64,000 nucleotides of DNA from positions 434,001-498,000 of the forward strand of contig OZ240239.1 of the NCBI GenBank assembly GCA_965198095.1, given 5' to 3'. Shown one piece after another: positions 8,771 through 17,187 of this stretch. Position numbers and translations under genes: made by a program. Source of the DNA: CBDFJH01 sp965198095. GTDB taxonomy: Bacteria > Latescibacterota > UBA2968 > GCA-2709665. The first letter of the stretch is position 1, and every line of letters begins with the position of its first letter. Below the pieces are notes generated by a model. The model was not told the origin of the DNA. It ran no database searches and saw nothing but the letters and a program-made list of their open reading frames with translations.

Positions 8771-10128
8771 CCACGGAAGACCTCTTCGACACGGCCCGGC
8801 CTGAAGGACCGCTGGCGGACCGCGTACGCCCCCGGACGCTGGACGAGGTCCGGGGACAGGAACACCTGGTCGGACCGGATGCCCCGCTCCGGCGGATGAT
8901 CGAGTCCGATCACCTTCCGTCCATCATCTTCTGGGGTCCGCCCGGATCCGGGAAGACCACGCTCGCCCGCATCATTGCAAAGATCACGAAACGCCGCTTC
9001 GTCGCCTTCAGCGCCGTTACCTCCGGCGTCAAGGAGGTCAGGAAGATCGTCGCCCGGGCCGGAGCGGAACGCCGCGCCGGACGACGGACCATCCTCTTCG
9101 TCGACGAGATCCACCGGTTCAATCGGGCGCAGCAGGATGCATTTCTGCCGCACGTGGAAGACGGCACGATCGTCCTGATCGGAGCCACGACGCTGAATCC
9201 TTCGTTCGAGGTCAACGCCGCGCTCCTCTCCCGGACGCGTGTCTTCGTGTTGAATCCGATCGAGCCGGATGCGATTCGCCAGGTTCTCCACGCGGCCCTT
9301 GCCGATTCCGAGCGTGGACTGGCTCCGTTCAAAGTCGACCCCGGCGCCCTCGACCTGATCGCGAACGTCGCGGAGGGAGATGCGCGCCGCGCCCTGAACG
9401 TCCTCGAGATGGCCGCGAACGCGCGGGAAACGGAGCCCAATGGCAACGTCACGGTCCGGACCGTCGAAAAGATCCTGGGTCACAAGTCCCTGCTCTACGA
9501 CAAGGCGGGCGAAGAACATTACAATCTGATCTCGGCGTTTCACAAGAGCCTGCGGGGCAGCGATCCGCAGGCCTCGCTCTACTGGCTGGCCCGCATGATG
9601 GAGGCGGGCGAAGACCCGCGCTACATCCTGAGGCGCATGATCCGCTTTGCCTCGGAAGATGTCGGGAACGCCGATCCCCGCGCCGTTTCAGTTGCGATCT
9701 CGGCCAGGACGTCTTACGACTTTCTCGGCAGTCCCGAGGGAGACCTCGCCATCGCGCAGGCCGCCGTCTACCTGGCCACGGCACCGAAGAGCAACGCCGT
9801 CCACGCCGCCTACGAAGCGGCGAGAAGAGACGTCCGGGAACAGCCCAACCTCCCCGTCCCCGTGCACATTCGAAACGCGCCGACCCCGCTGATGAAGCAA
9901 CTCGGTTATGGAGAAGGTTACCGCTACGCTCACGACGATCCGGACGCCTATCTCCCTCAGGACTACCTGCCCGACAACCTCCGGGGCCGCCAGTACTACG
10001 CCCCGACGAACCGGGGATACGAGCAGCGGATCGGGGAATGGATGACCTGGTGGGAGGCGCTCAGAAGACAGAAATCCGGCCCGCAGGTTCAGGATTCGGA
10101 AGAAGAAGATGGAGGCGCACGCTCGTGA
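8767..10128 (+). CDS. rarA: Replication-associated recombination protein A (AAA ATPase, MgsA/RarA)
   Basis: A 453-residue clamp-loader-like AAA+ ATPase acting at stalled replication forks. Visible features are the N-terminal PLADRVRPRTLDEVRGQEHL block, Walker A GPPGSGKTT (about 57-65), Walker B FVDEIHRF, sensor 1 GATTLNP, and the family C-terminal tetramerisation/MgsA domain ending near YYAPTNRGYE. Length is normal for RarA (about 440-450). The ATG at 8767 overlaps the stop of the preceding glutaredoxin-like gene, which favours it over an upstream GTG. Confidence 0.93.
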   Translation: MTTEDLFDTARPEGPLADRVRPRTLDEVRGQEHLVGPDAPLRRMIESDHLPSIIFWGPPGSGKTTLARIIAKITKRRFVAFSAVTSGVKEVRKIVARAGAERRAGRRTILFVDEIHRFNRAQQDAFLPHVEDGTIVLIGATTLNPSFEVNAALLSRTRVFVLNPIEPDAIRQVLHAALADSERGLAPFKVDPGALDLIANVAEGDARRALNVLEMAANARETEPNGNVTVRTVEKILGHKSLLYDKAGEEHYNLISAFHKSLRGSDPQASLYWLARMMEAGEDPRYILRRMIRFASEDVGNADPRAVSVAISARTSYDFLGSPEGDLAIAQAAVYLATAPKSNAVHAAYEAARRDVREQPNLPVPVHIRNAPTPLMKQLGYGEGYRYAHDDPDAYLPQDYLPDNLRGRQYYAPTNRGYEQRIGEWMTWWEALRRQKSGPQVQDSEEEDGGARS

Positions 10129-10163
10129 ATGACGACTTGCTCCGTTCCGTCCTCTGACCGATC

Positions 10164-11033
10164 GTGGTTCCTTTCATCCTCATCCTCGGCGTCGCCTCCG
10201 CCTCCTGCGCGGCCATCCTCGTCAGGCTGTGCGACGCACCGCCGCTCGTCATCGCCGCCTACCGGACCGGCATCTCCGCCTGCCTCGTCCTTCCGCTCGC
10301 CATCCTGAAATACCGGAATTCCATCAGCGCCACAACCCCCCGGGAGCGGATCGCCGTTCTTCTCGGCGGCATCTCCCTGGGCGTCCACTTCGCATTCTGG
10401 ATCACCTCACTCTTCCACACATCTGTCGCGAGCGCTGTTTTCCTGGTATCCACGAATCCGATCTTCGTCGCCTTGGGGGCCTGGATCGTCCTGAAGGAGA
10501 GGATGGGCCTTGCTCAGGCCGCCGGTACGGCCGTGGCGCTTGCGGGAGCGGGCGCTGTCGCTTACAACGATCTCGGTTCGGGCGAACACGGCCCGTTCGG
10601 GGATCTGCTCGCGCTCGCCGGGGCGGCCGCCATGTCGGCCTACCTGCTGATCGGTCGCGCCCAGCGGCCCAAACTGGGCCTCGTCACCTACCTCACGGGC
10701 GTCTATTCTACCGCGGCAGCCCTGCTCGTCCTCCTGACGTGGGCGGAGGGCCATCCGTTCACCGGCTATAGCGGCCAAACCTATCTGCTCTTTCTGCTGC
10801 TCGCCCTGATCCCCCAACTCCTGGGTCACGGCAGCCTCAACTATGTCCTGCGCCGCGTCTCTCCTTCCATCGTCGCGCTCGCCCTGCTCGCCGAGCCGAT
10901 CGGGAGCACGGTCCTGGCCTACGTCGTACTGGACGAGACGCCGACCTTTCCCCTGATGGCCGGGTTCGCCGTGATTCTCGCCGGCATCGGACTGGCGACC
11001 CGGACCGGGACCGGATCGGACCCGCACGCCTAG
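10164..11033 (+). CDS. EamA/DMT superfamily transporter
   Basis: A 289-residue inner-membrane protein with about ten hydrophobic segments in two EamA repeats (residues 1-135 and 145-282). DMT exporters or importers move amino acids, nucleotides or other metabolites; the substrate cannot be inferred. Typical motifs include AAYRTGISA near the first repeat and FLVSTNPIFVALGAW in the middle. The start is GTG at 10164 after an in-frame stop; the ribosome binding site is weak. It follows rarA by 35 bp on the same strand. Confidence 0.88.
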   Translation: MVPFILILGVASASCAAILVRLCDAPPLVIAAYRTGISACLVLPLAILKYRNSISATTPRERIAVLLGGISLGVHFAFWITSLFHTSVASAVFLVSTNPIFVALGAWIVLKERMGLAQAAGTAVALAGAGAVAYNDLGSGEHGPFGDLLALAGAAAMSAYLLIGRAQRPKLGLVTYLTGVYSTAAALLVLLTWAEGHPFTGYSGQTYLLFLLLALIPQLLGHGSLNYVLRRVSPSIVALALLAEPIGSTVLAYVVLDETPTFPLMAGFAVILAGIGLATRTGTGSDPHA

Positions 11034-11106
11034 CGCGCCCGAAAAGACGGGCGCCTCTCTGCAGGCACCCGGTTGGACCGAGCACCCCGCCGAAGCGCGT
11101 CGCAGA

Positions 11107-11439
11107 TCAGATCGGCTCAGCCAGGCCCTGTCGAATCACGAAGAGCGAGACGGCGACGACCGCGCTGAGCAGCAGGATGACGCCGGCCGGCATCACCTTG
11201 CGCGTCCGGATCAGCCGGCTCAAGAATATGCCCGTCAGCAGCACGGCCAGCATACCGCCCATCAGAAACCCCTGCGCCGGGTCGGCCATGCTGATCTTCA
11301 AGGCGAAGAGCTCCGCGAGCCCGCAGAGACCCCCGGCGACGAGCGATACCGTGCTGCCCGACTTCAACTTTCCGATGATCCCTCCCAGGAGCAGCAGAAG
11401 GGCGTAGACGCCCAGGATGGTTTGCCCTGCATCGACCAT
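11107..11439 (-). CDS. TMEM14 family small membrane protein
   Basis: A 110-residue protein with four hydrophobic helices. The first holds YALLLLLGGIIGKLKSGS followed by SLVAGGLCG, the pattern of the TMEM14 (UPF0136) family, whose function in bacteria is not established. The ATG has a strong AGGAGG ribosome binding site. It lies 30 bp upstream of the CoA-transferase stop-to-start boundary region, convergent with the EamA gene. Confidence 0.82.
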   Translation of the reverse strand: MVDAGQTILGVYALLLLLGGIIGKLKSGSTVSLVAGGLCGLAELFALKISMADPAQGFLMGGMLAVLLTGIFLSRLIRTRKVMPAGVILLLSAVVAVSLFVIRQGLAEPI

Positions 11440-11469
11440 GATTTTCCTCCTAACGCGCGAGTTTCTCCG

Positions 11470-12714
11470 CTACGACGCCCCGAGCTGCACACGCGGTCCC
11501 TGTCTGATCACGCCTGCCTTGCTCAGCCGCTCGATCTCCCGGGGGGAACGCCCAAAGGCCTCCAGCACCTCCTCCGTATGCTGGCCCAACGTTGGCGCAG
11601 GCCGTCGGACGGCCGCGGGCGTCTCGGAAAGCTTCACCGGGACGCCGATGTTTCGGACCTCCCCCGCGATCGGGTGTTGGAGCGCCACGGCCATCTCTCG
11701 TGCCCGGACGTGCGGGTCGGCATAGACCTCCTCCACGTCGTTGATCGGCCCGCACGGCAAACCGGATGCCCTGAGCAGATCCAGCCAGGCTTCCGTCGTC
11801 CCGGCCCCGAAGGTCGCTTCCAGGATGTGCGTGAGTTCCTTCACGTGTTTCATCCGGTCGGCGTTGCTCTCGAACCTGGGATCCCGAAGCAGGTCCGTTC
11901 GCCCGATCGCCTTGCAAAGTCGCTCCCAGTTCGCCTGGTTGGGCGCGCCGAGCGTGATGTATCCGTCGCTCGTCGAAAACGCCTGGTAGGGCGCGCCGAG
12001 CTGGTGGGCGGAGCCCAGACGCTTCGGAGCGATCTCGCTCGCAAAGAACATGGCCGACTCCCAAATCGTGTAGGCGATGCCCGCCTCGAGGAGCGACGTA
12101 TCCACGTGCTGGCCCTTTCCGGTCTTCTGGCGACTCACGAGCGCGCAGACGACGCCGAACGCCCCGAAGGCGCCCGCGTTCAGATCCGTGATCGGCACAC
12201 CCACTTTGGCGGGCGGCGAATCCGGGTGCCCGGTCAAGCTCATCAGGCCGCTCATCCCCTGCGCGATCAGGTCGAATCCGGGACGATCCCTGTAGGGACC
12301 CGTCAACCCGAATCCGGAAATCGAGCAGTAGACCAGCGCGCGGTTCGACGCACGCAAATCGGCATACCCCAACCCCAGACCGTCCAGCGATCCCGGACGC
12401 AGGTTCTGGACGAACACATCCGCGCGCGCGGCCATGCGCCTCAGCAGATCGGCGCCCGCCTCTCGCTTCAGGTCGATCACGATGCTTCGTTTGTTTCGAT
12501 TGATCCCCAGAAACGCGGCCGACTCCCCGTTGACGAAAGGAGGCCCGAATCGCCTGATGTCGTCGCCGTCCGGCTTCTCGATCTTCACCACGTCGGCGCC
12601 CATATCCGCAAGCAGCATGCTGCAGAAAGGCCCCGCCATCATCTGGGTGCAGTCCAGCACCCGGATGCCATCGAGCGGCCCCTTTTGCGTCGTTCGGTCG
12701 GGTGGGTCAGCCAT
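11470..12714 (-). CDS. Family III CoA-transferase (CaiB/BaiF)
   Basis: A 414-residue cytoplasmic enzyme that moves CoA between carboxylic acids. Diagnostic features are LDGIRVLDCTQMMAGPF (about 14-30), LADMGADVVKIEKP, and GINRNKRSIVIDLK. The catalytic Asp of the family is expected around residue 165-175, where HVDTSLLEAG is found. The following crotonase, 42 bp downstream of its start side on the same strand, suggests an acyl-CoA pathway. The ATG has no clear Shine-Dalgarno sequence; a copy of the 20-bp repeat lies just upstream at 12723-12742. Confidence 0.9.
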   Translation of the reverse strand: MADPPDRTTQKGPLDGIRVLDCTQMMAGPFCSMLLADMGADVVKIEKPDGDDIRRFGPPFVNGESAAFLGINRNKRSIVIDLKREAGADLLRRMAARADVFVQNLRPGSLDGLGLGYADLRASNRALVYCSISGFGLTGPYRDRPGFDLIAQGMSGLMSLTGHPDSPPAKVGVPITDLNAGAFGAFGVVCALVSRQKTGKGQHVDTSLLEAGIAYTIWESAMFFASEIAPKRLGSAHQLGAPYQAFSTSDGYITLGAPNQANWERLCKAIGRTDLLRDPRFESNADRMKHVKELTHILEATFGAGTTEAWLDLLRASGLPCGPINDVEEVYADPHVRAREMAVALQHPIAGEVRNIGVPVKLSETPAAVRRPAPTLGQHTEEVLEAFGRSPREIERLSKAGVIRQGPRVQLGAS

Positions 12715-12722
12715 GGATCAGA

Positions 12723-12742
12723 TAGCCTGAATAATTCATAAA
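12723..12742. repeat. 20-bp extragenic repeat, copy 2
   Basis: TAGCCTGAATAATTCATAAA, identical to 1430-1449, lies in the short gap between the CoA-transferase start and the crotonase stop. The related core CCTGAATCATTCATAA begins the repeat at 17073. Confidence 0.7.
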
Positions 12743-12756
12743 AAGGGCCGTGCGCG

Positions 12757-13545
12757 TCACCTTCCCTTGAACGTCGGCGGGCGCCTTTCCCTGAACGCCC
12801 GTCTCCCCTCTCGATAGTCCTCGGTATCCAGGAAAAACAGCGGCAGATCTCGTTGATCCGGCGTCAGTCCGGAAAGACCCGGGTTTTTCAAGACCGTCTG
12901 AAGGATCTCCTTCTGATACCGATGCGACAAGGGCGCAAGGGAGGCCATTTCGCCCGCCAACTCGCGAACAAAGGCGTCGATCTCCTCCGGGGGCAGCACC
13001 TGGTGCACGAGTCCCATCCGGAGCGCGTCCGACGCCTCCAGCAGCCTTCCCGTCAGCAGGATGTAAGACGCGTTCGCAGGCCCCACGGCGCTCACGAGAC
13101 GCCGCATTTCGTCGTAGCCGACGGCAATGCCCAGCTTCGCGGTCGGAATACCGAATCGGCTGCCATCGGCGGCAATGCGAATGTCCGCCGCGACCGAAAG
13201 CTCGCAGCCGCCGCCCAGACAGTAGCCCTTGATCGAACAGATCGAAGGTTTCGGGAGCGCCTCAATCGCATCGACGGCCGCTCCGAACACCCTGGCGTAA
13301 TCCCTGGCTTGTTCGGTATTGCTCCTGCGGCGATCGAAATCCCCGATGTCCGCGCCCGCGGAAAACGCCCGGTCGCCCTTTCCCGTAAAGACCACGGCAC
13401 GTATCTCGTCCTCTGCCGCCAGCGACCGCGTCACGCGATCCAGCTCGCGCCAGCCTTCGTAGTCGATCGCATTCCGTTTCTCAGGACTGTTGAACGTGAC
13501 GGTCGCGACCCGACCCCGCTTTTCTACCAGGATACGTCTTTCCAT
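12757..13545 (-). CDS. Enoyl-CoA hydratase/isomerase family protein (crotonase)
   Basis: A 262-residue crotonase-fold protein that hydrates, isomerises or cleaves acyl-CoA thioesters. The first oxyanion-hole segment is AFSAGADIGDF (about 60-70) and the second is KGYCLGGGCELSVAADIRIA (about 103-122). A catalytic Glu is plausible in SVAADIRIA/TAKLGIAVGYDEMRR; the usual Glu at the E-L-G position is replaced around VGYDEM, so activity should not be assumed to be classical hydratase. It is followed closely by mqnA upstream in the same direction (17-bp gap) and precedes the CoA-transferase. Confidence 0.88.
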   Translation of the reverse strand: MERRILVEKRGRVATVTFNSPEKRNAIDYEGWRELDRVTRSLAAEDEIRAVVFTGKGDRAFSAGADIGDFDRRRSNTEQARDYARVFGAAVDAIEALPKPSICSIKGYCLGGGCELSVAADIRIAADGSRFGIPTAKLGIAVGYDEMRRLVSAVGPANASYILLTGRLLEASDALRMGLVHQVLPPEEIDAFVRELAGEMASLAPLSHRYQKEILQTVLKNPGLSGLTPDQRDLPLFFLDTEDYREGRRAFRERRPPTFKGR

Positions 13546-13561
13546 GCCGCACCCTCCCTCC

Positions 13562-14362
13562 TTACGACGCCGCGAAGAACTCGACCTTCGGGATCTGCTC
13601 GATCAGACCGAGCTCGAATGCATAGGCATAAAACAGGCGAAGTCCCTCCAGCTCCCGCGCGCCCACGTCGTAGCGGACACGCTGTGTCAAATAGTCTTCA
13701 TAGAAGGCTGCAGGATGCGGGTGGTTCGCCGCCCACGCCGTTGAAATTGCCGGGATCCTGCTCACGCCCACCGCCTTCGCCTCCCTGAGCCGCGCCACCT
13801 CGTCGGGCCCCGCGGCGCGGCGTCTCCCGGTCCAGCAGGCGTAGACGAACGGAAGCCCCGTCAGGTTCGACCATACCTCTCCCAGGTCGAGCAGGTGGTA
13901 GCCGCCCGGATTCAGTCCAAGGGCCGAGTCGCCGATCAGGAGCGCGGCATCGTGCCGCTCCAGCATCCGCTTCAGATCGGGAGGACTGTCGAAGACCTCG
14001 GGACGATGCCCGTAGACCTTGTCGAAAACGATCTGGCACAGGGCGGAGGAGGCGCGGGAGCTTGAGTCCAATGCCAGGGTTCGAACCTTGGCCGGCACCT
14101 TCTTCAGCACGAGAACGACACTTCGGACCGGACCGGACGAGGCGATTCCAACGCCGGGAACGATGGCATACGACGCCTGGGCGCGTGGGATCTCGATCGA
14201 GGGGATCAGGGCGATATCCGTTTCGCCCCGGTGAAGCCGCTCCGCGCAGCGGGCAGGGAGATCGTAGATGAGGTCGAACGAATGTGAGATGTCACCCGAT
14301 TCGAGGGCGTGCACGAGAGGCCGGGCGTTGAGAAAGGAGACGACGCCGAGACGCGTGGGCAT
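13562..14362 (-). CDS. mqnA: Chorismate dehydratase MqnA (futalosine menaquinone pathway)
   Basis: A 266-residue periplasmic-binding-protein-like enzyme that dehydrates chorismate to 3-enolpyruvoyl-benzoate, the first step of futalosine-route menaquinone synthesis. It shows the N-terminal GVVSFLNARPLVHAL and the central DSSSRASSALCQI motif (about 100-112), plus LIGDSALGLNPG. Length is normal. It sits 10 bp downstream of mqnC and mqnE in a biosynthetic cluster, which makes the assignment secure. Confidence 0.95.
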   Translation of the reverse strand: MPTRLGVVSFLNARPLVHALESGDISHSFDLIYDLPARCAERLHRGETDIALIPSIEIPRAQASYAIVPGVGIASSGPVRSVVLVLKKVPAKVRTLALDSSSRASSALCQIVFDKVYGHRPEVFDSPPDLKRMLERHDAALLIGDSALGLNPGGYHLLDLGEVWSNLTGLPFVYACWTGRRRAAGPDEVARLREAKAVGVSRIPAISTAWAANHPHPAAFYEDYLTQRVRYDVGARELEGLRLFYAYAFELGLIEQIPKVEFFAAS

Positions 14363-14372
14363 CCGGAGACCT

Positions 14373-15473
14373 TCAGTTCAAAAGCTCGTAGCGGGTGTTC
14401 CTCCGAACCGGTTCATACCCGGCGTCCCGGATCAGGCGCCGCATCTCCGGAAGGGTCATTTCGTTCGTATGAGTCGTGCCGGCCGCGCTCACCACGTTCT
14501 CTTCCATCATCGTGCTTCCGAAGTCATTCACGCCATACCGGAGCGAGACCTGGGCGATCTTCGCGCCCTGGGTGACCCAGGAGGCCTGAAGGCTCCGGAT
14601 GTTGTCGAGGAAGATGCGCGAGACCGCGATCGTTCGGAGATAATCGTAGCCCGTGGCCTTCCATCCGTTCCAGCGGCCGGGATCGGCCGCCAGATCGGTC
14701 CGGTCGGGCTGAAAGTTCCAGGCAATAAAGGCCGTCATCCCGTTCGTCTCGTCCTGAAGGTCGCGAATCAGCCTGAGGTGTTCGATCCGTTGCCGGACCG
14801 TCTCCACGTGGCCGTACATCATCGTCGCCGTCGTGTGCAGGCCCAGCTTGTGGGCGATGCGGTGGACCTCCAGCCACTCGTGGACCCGGTCTTTCCGGAA
14901 CCCGATGATGTCTCTGACCTCATCCGACAGGATCTCCGCGCCCGCGCCCGGAATCGAATCCAGCCCCGCGTCCCGGAGGCGCACGATGCATTCCTCCAAC
15001 GAAAGCCTCGAAATATGGGCGATGTAGACGATCTCCGTGGCCGACAGACAGTGCTGATGGACCTGCGGGTATCGATCTCGAATGGCGGAAAGCAAGGCTT
15101 CGTAATAGTCGATCCTCAGCTTCGGATTCAGCCCTCCCTGCATCAGAATCTCATTCGATTTCGGGGTTGCGCCGCCGACGGCCACCATCTGGTCGATCTT
15201 TTCGAAGATGGCCTCCGTCGGGAGCACGTATCCTTCTTCCGAGCCGGGCGGCCGATAGAACGCACAGAAGTCGCAGCGAACCCAGCAGACGTTCGTGTAG
15301 TTGATATTCCGCCCGATGTTGTAGGTCACCGCATCGCGACGGTGTTTGCGCACGCGAACGAAATCGGCCAGACCGCCCAGCTCAACGAGGTTCGGATGCG
15401 CCATCAGCCGCAAGGCTTCGCCGACCGAGATTCGCTCGCCGGCGTAAACCTTTTCTGCGATGTCGTCGATCAT
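14373..15473 (-). CDS. mqnC: Cyclic dehypoxanthine futalosine synthase MqnC (radical SAM)
   Basis: A 366-residue radical SAM enzyme that cyclises dehypoxanthinyl futalosine. The [4Fe-4S] motif is CWVRCDFCAFYRP (about 63-75). The N-terminal RISVGEALRLM, the family segment GGLNPKLRIDYYE, and the C-terminal MMEENVVSAAG all match MqnC/MqnE. It is distinguished from MqnE by order and by the downstream mqnA. The mqnE gene is 24 bp upstream in the same operon. Confidence 0.94.
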   Translation of the reverse strand: MIDDIAEKVYAGERISVGEALRLMAHPNLVELGGLADFVRVRKHRRDAVTYNIGRNINYTNVCWVRCDFCAFYRPPGSEEGYVLPTEAIFEKIDQMVAVGGATPKSNEILMQGGLNPKLRIDYYEALLSAIRDRYPQVHQHCLSATEIVYIAHISRLSLEECIVRLRDAGLDSIPGAGAEILSDEVRDIIGFRKDRVHEWLEVHRIAHKLGLHTTATMMYGHVETVRQRIEHLRLIRDLQDETNGMTAFIAWNFQPDRTDLAADPGRWNGWKATGYDYLRTIAVSRIFLDNIRSLQASWVTQGAKIAQVSLRYGVNDFGSTMMEENVVSAAGTTHTNEMTLPEMRRLIRDAGYEPVRRNTRYELLN

Positions 15474-15497
15474 GCGATTCCCTTCGCCTCCCGCCCG

Positions 15498-16658
15498 TCA
15501 GGAAAGGACCGGGAGAACGCCCGGTATCCCGATCGGTTCCTCTTCTTCCACCTCGCGCTCGGCGGAAAGCACGCGATAGAGATGATCCCGCTCGACCGGG
15601 TCTCGGCCCGACTCCACGATTCGATCTACAAGCTGCTTCCGAGTCAAGACCTGCCGCGTCTCCTCGTAGCTCCGGCGCGTGATCTCGTACTCCTGAATCG
15701 TCCCGTCGATATCGTCCGCGCCGTACCAGAGCGCGACCTGAGAGATCTCGATCGTATTCATGATCCAGAACGTCTTGATGTGGAGAAAGTTGTCCAGCAT
15801 CAGCCGCCCCACGGCGATCTCCCTCAGGTCCGCCATGCCGCTCGGTCCCGGAATGTGATCGATCCCGGTCCGCTCGGGATGGAAGGAAAGTGGAATATAG
15901 GTCAAAAACCCGCCCGTTTCGTCCTGCAACTCCCGAAGGGCGACGAGGTGTTCGACTTTCTCCCTGGGGTTCTCGATATGGCCGTAGAGCATCGTCGCGT
16001 TCGTGGGCAGTCCGACATCGTGCGCGGTTCGGGTGACCTTGAGCCATTCCTCGGAATCCGACTTGGTCCAGAACAGATCGCCCCTTACCCGGTCGCTGAA
16101 GACCTCGGCGCCGCCGCCGGGAACCGACGCGACCCCGGCGTCCTTCAGCTCCAGCATCACCTCTCGAAGCGGCTTCTTCGCCGCCCTGGCGATTTGCACC
16201 CATTCGATCGCCGTAAAGGCCTTGACGGCGGCCTCGGGCCGGACTTCCTTCACCGCCCTTACGATCTCCAGGTAGTAGGAGTAGGGAAGCCGCGGATTGA
16301 CGCCCGCGACCATGTGGACTTCCGTGATCGGAATGTGCGCGTAGCGTCGGAGCCGCTCCCTGACATCCTCCGGAGAGAGAACATAGCCTCGTGCGTCCTT
16401 TGGGGGCACGTAGAAGGAGCAGAACTTGCACAGCTTGTTGCAGATGTTCGTGTAGTTGATATGCTGGTTTCTGACGTACCAGGCCACGTTCCCACTCTTT
16501 CGCTCCCGGGCGAGGTTGGCCATATGGCCGACCGCGTTGAGATCCGGCTCGGCATACAGACGCATCCCGTCTTCCGCAGACAGACGCGCCCCTTCCTCCA
16601 CCTTTCGAAAGATCTCTCGAAGCCGATCAGGGATGTTCCGCGACACGGGCTGCCTCAT
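15498..16658 (-). CDS. mqnE: Aminofutalosine synthase MqnE (radical SAM)
   Basis: A 386-residue radical SAM enzyme that joins 3-enolpyruvoyl-benzoate with the adenosyl group of SAM to make aminofutalosine. The cluster motif is CNKLCKFCSFYVPP (about 72-85). The N-terminal EEGARLSAEDGMRLY is typical. Its ATG overlaps the stop of the upstream VOC gene by 4 bases (ATGA), so the two are co-translated. Together with mqnC and mqnA it shows respiration through menaquinone made by the futalosine route. Confidence 0.93.
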   Translation of the reverse strand: MRQPVSRNIPDRLREIFRKVEEGARLSAEDGMRLYAEPDLNAVGHMANLARERKSGNVAWYVRNQHINYTNICNKLCKFCSFYVPPKDARGYVLSPEDVRERLRRYAHIPITEVHMVAGVNPRLPYSYYLEIVRAVKEVRPEAAVKAFTAIEWVQIARAAKKPLREVMLELKDAGVASVPGGGAEVFSDRVRGDLFWTKSDSEEWLKVTRTAHDVGLPTNATMLYGHIENPREKVEHLVALRELQDETGGFLTYIPLSFHPERTGIDHIPGPSGMADLREIAVGRLMLDNFLHIKTFWIMNTIEISQVALWYGADDIDGTIQEYEITRRSYEETRQVLTRKQLVDRIVESGRDPVERDHLYRVLSAEREVEEEEPIGIPGVLPVLS

Positions 16659-17041
16659 TCTCCAAGCGGCTGAGGACGATGAACGAGCTGAAGGATATTC
16701 CCTTCGGGATCGGGGAAAAAGTCCATCCGGGTCCCATCCGGCAGGTCGCGCTTCGGTCCCGTGAAGGCGATCCCCCGGTCCTCCAGGCGCTGATGAACAA
16801 CGTCGAACTCCTTTACGCTCAGCGCAATATGCCGAATGCCGGCATCGTCGGCGCCGGCGTCGGTACGGCCCGCCCGGTTTGACGGCAGGATCTCCAGAAG
16901 GCTGCCGCCGGCCAAGCCGATGAAATAGGTCCGGTCGGCCTCGCTGGACTTGACCCTCTCAAACCCGAGCGCTTCACAATACCACTCGGAGAGTGCCTCC
17001 GGGTCGTCCGCCACGACGGCCACGTGTTCAATCGAGAGCAT
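16655..17041 (-). CDS. VOC family protein (glyoxalase/methylmalonyl-CoA epimerase-like)
   Basis: A 128-residue vicinal-oxygen-chelate protein with paired beta-alpha-beta-beta-beta modules. Likely metal ligands are His near the start (MLSIEHVAVV), Glu in LLEIL, His in GIRHIALSV, and Glu in PEGNILQLVH. Glyoxalases and methylmalonyl-CoA epimerases have this size. The start is ATG at 17039-17041, with a TTG codon directly before it. Overlap with mqnE suggests operon membership, but a menaquinone role for VOC proteins is not established. Confidence 0.8.
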   Translation of the reverse strand: MLSIEHVAVVADDPEALSEWYCEALGFERVKSSEADRTYFIGLAGGSLLEILPSNRAGRTDAGADDAGIRHIALSVKEFDVVHQRLEDRGIAFTGPKRDLPDGTRMDFFPDPEGNILQLVHRPQPLGE

Positions 17042-17072
17042 CAAAACGTAGCGCTCCGCTCTATAACCCTAT

Positions 17073-17157
17073 CCTGAATCATTCATAAAAAGGCTGGGAA
17101 AGTCACTCATGCTCACCTTTTCTTGCCGCCCAGGAAAAGGTGACAAAAGAAGGGCGA
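17073..17157 (+). repeat. Composite repeat, hairpin module, copy B
   Basis: Inverted relative to copy A (1834-1920). It begins CCTGAATCATTCATAA and contains the inverted repeat CACCTTTTCTTG (17114-17125)/CAGGAAAAGGTG (17131-17142), in which the one changed pair is still a G-U pair. It lies in the gap between the VOC start and the recN stop. Confidence 0.8.
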
Positions 17158-17187
17158 CCCGAGTTCGAGATTCCCGCCTGACCGACT

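Noticed and set aside
14268..16673. 801-aa plus-strand frame opposite mqnC/mqnE
   Set aside because: Shadow frame of high-GC genes with no recognisable domain; the opposite strand encodes well-marked radical SAM enzymes.
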